Assembly: GCA_017643305.1 (NCBI GenBank)
Contig: JAEPNQ010000035.1
Location: 1 to 39,541, forward strand
Direction of reading: 5' to 3'
DNA: 39,541 nucleotides
Source of the DNA: Marinibacterium sp.
GTDB taxonomy: Bacteria > Pseudomonadota > Alphaproteobacteria > Rhodobacterales > Rhodobacteraceae
The position numbers and the translations under genes were made by a program. Under the pieces are notes generated by a model. That model saw only the letters and a program-made list of their open reading frames with translations, was not told the origin of the DNA and did not search any database. Position 1 is the stretch's first letter; each line of letters opens with the position of its first letter. Shown in pieces: positions 33,670-39,541 of this stretch.

Positions 33670-34800
33670 TTACTGAGACGTGGCCAGAACGTAGCCGATA
33701 CCAGCCGCTACCAGCAGGCCGATGGTCACGGCGATAAGGATCTTCATCGCCGACCATGGCCGTTCGCCCTGCACCCGTCCGCTGCGGCCATTGACGACAA
33801 AGCGATAGGTTTTGCCGCGGAACTTGTAAGCGGCCAGCCAGACGGGCAGCAGAATATGCTTGAATGTCACGTCACTGACATCGGTGTCGATCTTGTGGAT
33901 GCGCTGGCGGTCGCCGCCGATGTCGAACAGCACGTCGCGTTCGATAACCCGTGCCATGTGAGCCCGTGCCTCTTTATACCCGTCACCCAGCTCCACCGTG
34001 TAGCCTTCGGCCCTGAAACCGGCCAGATAGTTGGGCTGATACGGCACCAGCTCGGCCAGATCCCAGGGCTCCAGCGCGTCGGTGTAGCATTTCGGCAGGC
34101 TTTTGGAGCCTAGCACCAACACATCGTCAAAAAAACGCGCGACACGGCCGGATGTCGGTGACCAGCGCACCTTTTGCACCTGTTCCTGCACCTGTTTGCC
34201 ATCACGGGTCACAGTTCGGGTTTCGTAATAGACCGTGCCGCGTTCGCCCCGATAGCGCGACTTGGTATCGGCATCGTAGGTCCAGTAGGGCACATAGATG
34301 CCTTCCATCTTGCGCCCTTTGCGCGCGTATTCTTTCAGACCATTGGGTGCGAACCACAAGCGGCCCAGCCAATCTGACATCGCCTTGTGCGCGGCGCGTT
34401 CATCCACCGCAAAGGGCAGCAGCCCGCGTGGTTTGATATGACGATGCGTGCCTGTATCCGTCACCACCGGCGTGGCGCAGAACGGGCATTCCTTGGCATG
34501 CGTGTTAAGGTCAAACTCCACCTGCGCGGCGCAGTTAGGGCAGTTCAGAACGCGGATTTCTTCGATCTCGCTTTCCGGCAGGTCCTGCGCCATGGCGGCA
34601 TCGAAATCCAGCTCTTTCAACTGCGCGCCTTGCCAGGGGCCGGACCCGATCTGTTCGGAATGCCCGCAATGGTCGCAGGTCAGCGTACCGTCATCGGGGT
34701 TGAATCGGTAATCCGCGCCACAGTTTTCGCATGGAAAGCGGTGTTCGGATTGCGGTTTGGTCTCAGTGGCCACACCGGGTGGGGCAGGGGGTATGGACAT
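33670..34800 (-). CDS. Zinc-ribbon (TFIIB-type) protein with C-terminal membrane anchor
   Basis: The 376-residue protein has two zinc ribbons near the N-terminus: FPCENCGADYRFNPDDGTLT followed by CDHCGHSE, and NCPNCAAQVEFD followed by CPFCATPVV. A central domain (about 125-345) with EGIYVPYWTYDADTKSRYRG and LVPYQPNYLAGFRAEGYTV follows. One membrane segment closes it (ILIAVTIGLLVAAGIGYVLA). Proteins of this plan are often labelled as primosomal N' helicase-like, but no helicase motif is seen. The ribosome site GGAGGT lies inside the end of the b561 gene, 3 bp upstream. It is the last gene of the XpaC-TelA array. Function is unknown. Confidence 0.8.
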   Translation of the reverse strand: MSIPPAPPGVATETKPQSEHRFPCENCGADYRFNPDDGTLTCDHCGHSEQIGSGPWQGAQLKELDFDAAMAQDLPESEIEEIRVLNCPNCAAQVEFDLNTHAKECPFCATPVVTDTGTHRHIKPRGLLPFAVDERAAHKAMSDWLGRLWFAPNGLKEYARKGRKMEGIYVPYWTYDADTKSRYRGERGTVYYETRTVTRDGKQVQEQVQKVRWSPTSGRVARFFDDVLVLGSKSLPKCYTDALEPWDLAELVPYQPNYLAGFRAEGYTVELGDGYKEARAHMARVIERDVLFDIGGDRQRIHKIDTDVSDVTFKHILLPVWLAAYKFRGKTYRFVVNGRSGRVQGERPWSAMKILIAVTIGLLVAAGIGYVLATSQ

Positions 34801-34803
34801 GGA

Positions 34804-35293
34804 TCAACCTCCGGGGATGAGTGTGCCGTCTTGTTTCACATAATGGTGCCACAGGGCGACAACAGCATAGGCCAGTGCAAAGAAGAACAGCGTAGATCCA
34901 ACGATTTCGTGCGGTTCGCTGACGGCCTTGAAACCGCTAAACCAAACCAGACCACTCCAAACCGGGGTCGCAAACATCAGGGCATAGAGCCACCGGTGTC
35001 CCCAATAGGCCGCAGTCGCCGGCACGGGGCAGCTGCCGTTGGCCGGGGCCGGCACGCCCAAGGTGACAGGGACCAGAACCCACGTAGCGATCCGCACAAA
35101 GGGTCCCAAGCCCAGCCACATTTGGATCGGGATCACATCGTGCCCCGACCCCTCGCCATCCAGACGATTATTCAAGGCGTGGCCCATGTCTTCATGCATG
35201 AACCGAGAGGCGAATGCTAAAAGGTTGAGTGACCTCTGCAGGGCAATCTGGACCGAGGAATTACCGGTACGGGACTTCAAAGGTCTCTTCCAT
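34804..35293 (-). pseudogene. Cytochrome b561 family gene with a frameshift near its 5' end
   Basis: ATG at 35293 reads MEETFEVPYR and then TAA (35261-35263). Dropping one A there continues as YSSVQIAL with b561-like sequence to the end: MHEDMGHAL, IQMWLGLG, GHRWLYALMFATPVWSG, and PHEIVGSTLFF, ending ALWHHYVKQDG. That gives a four-helix inner-membrane b-type cytochrome plan of about 162 residues. The expected His of the first helix (usual ALHW) is Gln-Arg here, and the second-helix His (usual LH) is Gln. The third- and fourth-helix His remain. Heme binding is therefore doubtful. TTG 35280 could restart translation in the downstream frame. Confidence 0.65.
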
Positions 35294-35341
35294 TCAAATT
35301 GGGTTCACAAACGATCTGGCGACCGCCGAGGGCTCTGTCGG

Positions 35342-36490
35342 TCAGATCCCAGGCGGTGGGGGCGGTGGCAGAACGGTGAACAGCTGCGCCAGTTCGGCCA
35401 CATCTCCGGCTTTCATCCAGCCGTCCTGACCGGCGGTCCAGACATAGGTTTCGCGGGTCAGGCCGCCTTCTGTGGCCATGCGCCCCAAACTGGCTTTGGA
35501 AAACGGACCCTTGGTTTCGCCGCCTTCTGCGATGTGCCAGACATGTTCGACCGGCGGGGGCGGCGGGACTGGGGCGGCGGCGGGTGCGGCCTGTGCTTGC
35601 GGTGCCGTGCCGCCCATCGCGCGCCCCATTGCACCCCATGGCCCGCGGTTCATGCCCTGCGCAATTGCCATGCCCATACCAGCGCCAAGCCCTGCGGCCA
35701 TGCCGCCGCCGGCGGGGTTTTCAGCGGCTTTGGTCACCGCTTCGGCAGCCGCGTATTGACTGAACGCGTTTAGGTCGCCGACCAGACCCATCGAGGTGCG
35801 CTTGTCCATTGCCGCTTCAACGGCGGGCGGAAGAGAGATGTTTTCAATATACAATTCCGGCAAAGCGATTCCGTAGCTCTGGATCACCGGGTTGGTTTCC
35901 TGCGCCACGAGCTTGCCCAGATCGCCGGTGTTGGCAGCCATGTCGAGCACAGGAATGCCGGAGCCTGCAACGACGCGGGAAAATTCCTGCACGATGATGT
36001 TGCGGACCTGGAAGCTGATTTCATCCGTGGTGAATTCGCCGTCGGTGCCCACAATCTCCTGCATGAAGCGCGCCGGATCGACCACGCGCATTGAATAGGT
36101 GCCAAACGCGCGCAGACGCACCGGGCCAAATTCGGGATCGCGGCAGATGATCGGGTTCTTGGTACCCCATTTCAGATCGTTGAACCGAGTCGTGTTGACG
36201 AAATAGATTTCGGACTTGAACGGGCTTTTGAACCCGTGGTCCCAATGCTGCAGCGTCGTCATGATCGGCATGTTGTTGGTCTCCAGCATATAGAGACCGG
36301 GGGTGAACACGTCGGCCAGTTGGCCTTCGTGCACGAAAACGGCGGCCTGACCTTCGCGCACGGTCAGCTTGGCGCCGTATTTGATCTCGTGCCCCTCGCG
36401 TTCGAACCGCCAGACGACGGTGTCGCGGGTGTCGTCGACCCAGTGGATGACGTCGATGAATTCACCGGTCAGGAAATCGAAAATGCCCAT
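35342..36490 (-). CDS. SPFH-domain (stomatin/YdjI-like) protein with C-terminal GYF_2 domain
   Basis: The 382-residue protein begins with an SPFH region (about 20-215) visible in GAKLTVREGQAAVFVHEGQL, TRFNDLKWGTKNPI and AFGTYSMRVVDPARFM; the family forms oligomeric membrane-associated scaffolds. A Gly/Ala/Met-rich linker (about 255-300) and a Pro run follow. A GYF_2 domain (about 310-370) shows WHIAEGGETKGPFSKASL and WTAGQDGWMKAGDV. No N-terminal membrane segment is evident, as in YdjI-type members often labelled virion core protein. It is flanked by TelA, DUF2927 and zinc-ribbon genes, which suggests a membrane-stress role. Confidence 0.85.
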   Translation of the reverse strand: MGIFDFLTGEFIDVIHWVDDTRDTVVWRFEREGHEIKYGAKLTVREGQAAVFVHEGQLADVFTPGLYMLETNNMPIMTTLQHWDHGFKSPFKSEIYFVNTTRFNDLKWGTKNPIICRDPEFGPVRLRAFGTYSMRVVDPARFMQEIVGTDGEFTTDEISFQVRNIIVQEFSRVVAGSGIPVLDMAANTGDLGKLVAQETNPVIQSYGIALPELYIENISLPPAVEAAMDKRTSMGLVGDLNAFSQYAAAEAVTKAAENPAGGGMAAGLGAGMGMAIAQGMNRGPWGAMGRAMGGTAPQAQAAPAAAPVPPPPPVEHVWHIAEGGETKGPFSKASLGRMATEGGLTRETYVWTAGQDGWMKAGDVAELAQLFTVLPPPPPPGI

Positions 36491-36541
36491 TGTTGGTCCT
36501 CTTTCAAAAACCGGGTCGGCCCGGGTCGTGTCTCTTTAGGC

Positions 36542-37453
36542 TCATAATGACAGCCTCATGTACTCCCGCGCAAGGATGCGTGTGACAGGGGCAGCCTTTG
36601 CTTCGGTCATGCCGGGCTTGAGGCGCTGGTCGTAAAGCATGCGTAGCAACAATTCGTCATGGGTGGTCAGCAGCGCGAATTCATCGTCATCGTTGAAGAT
36701 GGAGGGGCGCGCCTGCGGGCTGTCATTGGGCAGGCCCAGACCCTGGGCCACCTCCTCGTGCACACAGGCGCGGCGTACTAGGTCGGGATGTTCGGCGCGC
36801 ACGAGCGCTACGGCACGGGTGTAGGTATCAGGGGTGCCGTCGCCAGAAAAGGCCACGACAAGGCAGTAAATGGACCGCGGCACATTGGTGAACAGACCGA
36901 TCTGTTCGGCGGTGATGCCGGGGATCAGCTGCCGCAGCCGGGCGTCGAGCCACGCTTTGTCATCTTCGCCCACCACAAAGACCATGAAGTTGCCGTTGGT
37001 ATTGGCAGGTACTACCGTGTGCCCCGTGACCTGACCCAGACGGCGGGTGTAATCCTGGATAATCTTGCGGTCCTTCATGACGCTCTCAGCCGGGACGGTC
37101 GGACCAAACTCCGCCGTGACGCGCATGGGCCCGCCCCACCGCGCCAGACGACCGGGCGCTCCTGTGCGCGGACCGACGTATTCGTCGTAAAACGCGACCT
37201 TGGCAAAGTTGCGGGCCAGATCATCGGCGGTGAAGGGTGTGTCCGGCCCCCCGCCATCGACGCGCATCAGTCCGCGCGACGGCAGATCGTTTTGCACGGC
37301 GAGATAATACCGCGCCAGTGCCTGGCTTTCTGCAGACTGGGTTTGAACGGTGTCTGGCCGCGCGGGTGAGGTGGGTGACCGGCCTAGCGAGCTGTCGTCG
37401 CACGCCGCCAAAAACAGGGCCGCAGACACCGCAGCCACTCCCGGAAACCGCAT
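36542..37453 (-). CDS. DUF2927 family lipoprotein
   Basis: The 303-residue protein has a lipoprotein signal with lipobox LAAC (Cys at about 18), so it is lipid-anchored in the periplasm. The DUF2927 domain (about 80-290) shows the zincin-like segment VRRACVHEEVAQGLGLPNDS, with an H-E-E/V-x-Q arrangement, and a downstream SIFNDDDEFALLT. The H-E-x-x-x-G pattern hints at a metal site, but activity is not known. ATG 37453 begins MRFPGVAAVSAALFLAACDD; the longer frame mirrors telA. Confidence 0.85.
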   Translation of the reverse strand: MRFPGVAAVSAALFLAACDDSSLGRSPTSPARPDTVQTQSAESQALARYYLAVQNDLPSRGLMRVDGGGPDTPFTADDLARNFAKVAFYDEYVGPRTGAPGRLARWGGPMRVTAEFGPTVPAESVMKDRKIIQDYTRRLGQVTGHTVVPANTNGNFMVFVVGEDDKAWLDARLRQLIPGITAEQIGLFTNVPRSIYCLVVAFSGDGTPDTYTRAVALVRAEHPDLVRRACVHEEVAQGLGLPNDSPQARPSIFNDDDEFALLTTHDELLLRMLYDQRLKPGMTEAKAAPVTRILAREYMRLSL

Positions 37454-37469
37454 GGATGCCGCCTCCGCC

Positions 37470-38666
37470 TTATGCCCCCGGCACCGCGCCACCGGCGGTG
37501 TCACCCAGACCGGTCTGCTTGGCCTTGGCGGCGGCCAGCGTGTCGCGCAGTTCGGTCTCCATCTTGACCAGTTCGGCCTCGGCCGAAGCGCGCTTGGCCT
37601 TGCCTTCATCAGCGATCTGCAGGCTTTCCTGAATGGTGCCGATCAGGTCGGCATTGGCCCGTTTTACCGCTTCGATGTCAAACACGCCGCGCTCCATTTC
37701 TTCACGGATCGCCTTGTTTGACTGGCGCAGGTTGGCCGCGTTGGAAGTCAGCAATTCATTGGTCAGGTCATTGGCGTCGCGCACGGCGGCGGCAGCCTCG
37801 GACGACCGCTGGATCGTCAGCGCCTGTGCCAGCTGCGTTTCCCAGAGCGGTACGGTGTTGACCAAAGTCGAGTTGATCTTGGTCACCAGTGATTTGTCGT
37901 TTTCCTGTACCAGCCGGATCGACGGCAGGGACTGCATGGTTACCTGACGGGTCAGTTTGAGGTCGTGCACCCGGCGTTCCAGATCGTCGCGGGCGGCACG
38001 CAGGTCGCGCAGCTCCTGTGCGACCATCACCTGTTCGCCTTCCGGGAAGTCTTGCACCTGGGCCTCCTTCGTGGGGATGGCGGTGGTGTCAAGTTCGTTC
38101 AGTTTCTCTTCACCCGCCGCGATATAGAGCGCGAGTTCGTCGTAGAAATTCAGCGTCTTGTCATAGAGCAGGTCAAGTGACTTGATGTCCTTCAGCAGCA
38201 CATGTTCGTGGCCCAGCAGGTCATCAGTGATCTTGTCGATCTGGTCCTGCACATCTTCGTATTTGGCAATGAAGTCCGATGCCGCCTTGCCCGCGCCGCC
38301 AAACAGCCGTTCCCACCAGCTGCGTTTGCGGTTGGGGTCTAGTTCGTCGACCGAAAAGCCCCGGATGGTGGACACGATATCGCGCAGCGAATTGCCCGCC
38401 GGGCCGACATCCTTGTTTTTCACGTCCTGCAGCATCGCTTGACTGATCTGTTGCAATTCGGCCTGCGCGGCAGAGCCGAACCGCACGATCGATCCGGTGT
38501 CGCCCATGTCCAGTTCATCCATGCGTTTCTGGATTTCGGCGCTGGAGGCGTCGTCGGCATCGGCCAGCGGCACGATGTCAGCAGTGGGTTCGGCCAGAAC
38601 GACGGCGCTGACGGCTTCGACCTCGGTCAGCGCGGCGGCAGCTTTTTCACGTACGATTTCGGACAT
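37470..38666 (-). CDS. telA: Toxic anion resistance protein TelA family
   Basis: The 398-residue mostly helical protein matches the TelA/KlaA family, linked to tellurite and other toxic-anion tolerance. Visible blocks are DMGDTGSIVRFGSAAQAELQ, the IRGFSVDELDPNRKRSWWER segment, DLLYDKTLNFYDELALYIAA, and VTMQSLPSIRLVQENDKSLV with PLWETQLAQALTIQR. Long coiled-coil potential runs through about 180-390. It is 16 bp ahead of the DUF2927 gene and 30 bp after the XpaC-like gene. Confidence 0.9.
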   Translation of the reverse strand: MSEIVREKAAAALTEVEAVSAVVLAEPTADIVPLADADDASSAEIQKRMDELDMGDTGSIVRFGSAAQAELQQISQAMLQDVKNKDVGPAGNSLRDIVSTIRGFSVDELDPNRKRSWWERLFGGAGKAASDFIAKYEDVQDQIDKITDDLLGHEHVLLKDIKSLDLLYDKTLNFYDELALYIAAGEEKLNELDTTAIPTKEAQVQDFPEGEQVMVAQELRDLRAARDDLERRVHDLKLTRQVTMQSLPSIRLVQENDKSLVTKINSTLVNTVPLWETQLAQALTIQRSSEAAAAVRDANDLTNELLTSNAANLRQSNKAIREEMERGVFDIEAVKRANADLIGTIQESLQIADEGKAKRASAEAELVKMETELRDTLAAAKAKQTGLGDTAGGAVPGA

Positions 38667-38696
38667 GGAACTCTTTCCTCTCGAAATAGTCTGGGG

Positions 38697-39541
38697 TTAC
38701 TCCAGCCGGACGCCTTCCTGGCGCAAACGGTCGCGGAGTACTTCGATTTCAACAGTCAAATCGCTGCGGTCATCCAGCAGCATCTTCTTTGTGCGCGCGG
38801 CGAAATTCTGTTCCAGATCGTCCAGCAATTCGCCGTAATCGGCGCGGGCCTGGGTGTCGCGTGTGCGGGCATAGACATCGGCAAACTTGACCGTCGCGTC
38901 GCGGGCACCGGTCAGGTAGACGGTCATGTATTTACGCGCGCTGCTCAGGTCGCGGGGGTCTTCTTCGACCGCGCGGAACAGTTCACGCGCGGTCGTCTGG
39001 AACCGTTCAACCCGCGCTTCCATCTGACGGTCGCCGGCGCGCAGGATCGCGTCGGACATCTCCCGCAATGATTTTTCGGCTTCGCTAACCACCCGCGCCA
39101 CGCGGTCCTGCTGGCGGGTGTCGACGCCCTTCATACCCTTGTTTTTCAACGGGTCGAGCCCAAAGGCCACGCCATGCAGCACGGTTGCCACCGCGCCAAA
39201 CAGCAGCCCGGCCAGCAGTGATCCGGCCTCACCATCCGCCAGCCCGGTTTTATAGCCTGCCACGGAAATGCCAATGCCGGTCAAAACGCTGCCCACCATC
39301 TTGCGTGGCAGGGCGGGGCGTCGGGCAACCTTGCGGGCGTTGTATTCGGCTTCGGCCCGCAACCCTTCGCGGGTCAGCCAGGCGGCCAGGGTCAGGATCG
39401 TAGCGGCGACAATGGCCAGTGTCAGGCCAACTGCGCCATCGTTCAGCGAGGTAAAGACCAGCGGAATCGCGGGGACAAACAGCACATTTGCGCGCATACC
39501 GGCTGCATCCTTGCGCGCGCCATCATACTGGCCGCGCTCCG
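38697..39541 (-). CDS. XpaC-like (5-bromo-4-chloroindolyl phosphate hydrolysis) protein, 5' end outside the window
   Basis: The minus frame is open to the window end, so the start is cut; at least 280 residues are present. A short hydrophilic stretch precedes two or three hydrophobic segments (VLFVPAIPLVFTSL, LTLAIVAATILTLAAWL, SLLAGLLFGAVATVLHGVAF). A helical cytosolic domain follows (about 125-280) with ARKYMTVYLTGARDATVKFA and a C-terminal coiled-coil ending RQEGVRLE. This fits the XpaC family (PF10112), often paired with TelA. An internal ATG at 39497 exists, but the codons before it look coding. The biochemical role is unknown. Confidence 0.8.
   Translation of the reverse strand, partial: ERGQYDGARKDAAGMRANVLFVPAIPLVFTSLNDGAVGLTLAIVAATILTLAAWLTREGLRAEAEYNARKVARRPALPRKMVGSVLTGIGISVAGYKTGLADGEAGSLLAGLLFGAVATVLHGVAFGLDPLKNKGMKGVDTRQQDRVARVVSEAEKSLREMSDAILRAGDRQMEARVERFQTTARELFRAVEEDPRDLSSARKYMTVYLTGARDATVKFADVYARTRDTQARADYGELLDDLEQNFAARTKKMLLDDRSDLTVEIEVLRDRLRQEGVRLE

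Noticed and set aside
1-39541. CRISPR arrays, rRNA genes and tRNA genes.
   Set aside because: No regularly spaced repeats, no rRNA-like stretch and no tRNA cloverleaf were seen on either strand by reading; a tRNA scan was not possible here.

Overview
The window looks like chromosomal DNA of an alphaproteobacterium of the Rhodobacteraceae (Roseobacter group). The evidence is the GC-rich codon use, the GTTC-N7-GTTC LexA operator in front of lexA, the trpGDC-moaC-moeA-lexA and lptG-lptD-surA-pdxA-rsmA gene orders, an RTX/Hint protein, and a DctPQM TRAP transporter. Assignments rest on reading translated frames and recalling family motifs; no search was run.

Left edge (1-3850) is accessory and partly broken DNA. 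The end of an IS3-family element sits inside the start of a site-specific integrase gene. AT-richer spacer surrounds a formylglycine-generating enzyme gene. An RTX/Hint-domain gene follows, split by an in-frame TGA.

3859-8682 (minus strand) is a tightly coupled operon trpG-trpD-trpC-moaC-moeA, with 1-4 nt overlaps at every junction, followed by lexA with its own SOS box. A divergent polysaccharide-deacetylase-like membrane protein with a long disordered linker is read away from trpG. 10664-16943 (minus) holds lptG-lptD-surA-pdxA-rsmA for outer-membrane biogenesis, vitamin B6 synthesis and rRNA methylation. lptF, normally the first gene here, is missing; at most a short 3' remnant is left. pepA is divergent. 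Cupin/GNAT, FAD-oxidoreductase and BT1-type MFS genes follow.

22602-33660 contains a secreted OmpA-like protein plus a caspase-fold protein. Three tandem paralogous M20 amidohydrolases come next, converging on a TRAP transporter (dctP-dctQ-dctM). Divergent from dctP across a 192-bp gap with a perfect 20-bp palindrome are an opine-dehydrogenase-like gene and a 3-hydroxyacyl-CoA-dehydrogenase-like gene. My inference is uptake and catabolism of an N-acylated or opine-like amino acid.

33670-39541 (minus) is a six-gene array: XpaC-like (cut by the window end), TelA, DUF2927 lipoprotein, SPFH-GYF_2 protein, a frameshifted cytochrome b561 gene that also lacks two expected heme histidines, and a zinc-ribbon membrane protein. 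It resembles a membrane-stress module of unknown function and is the best candidate for an under-described system here.
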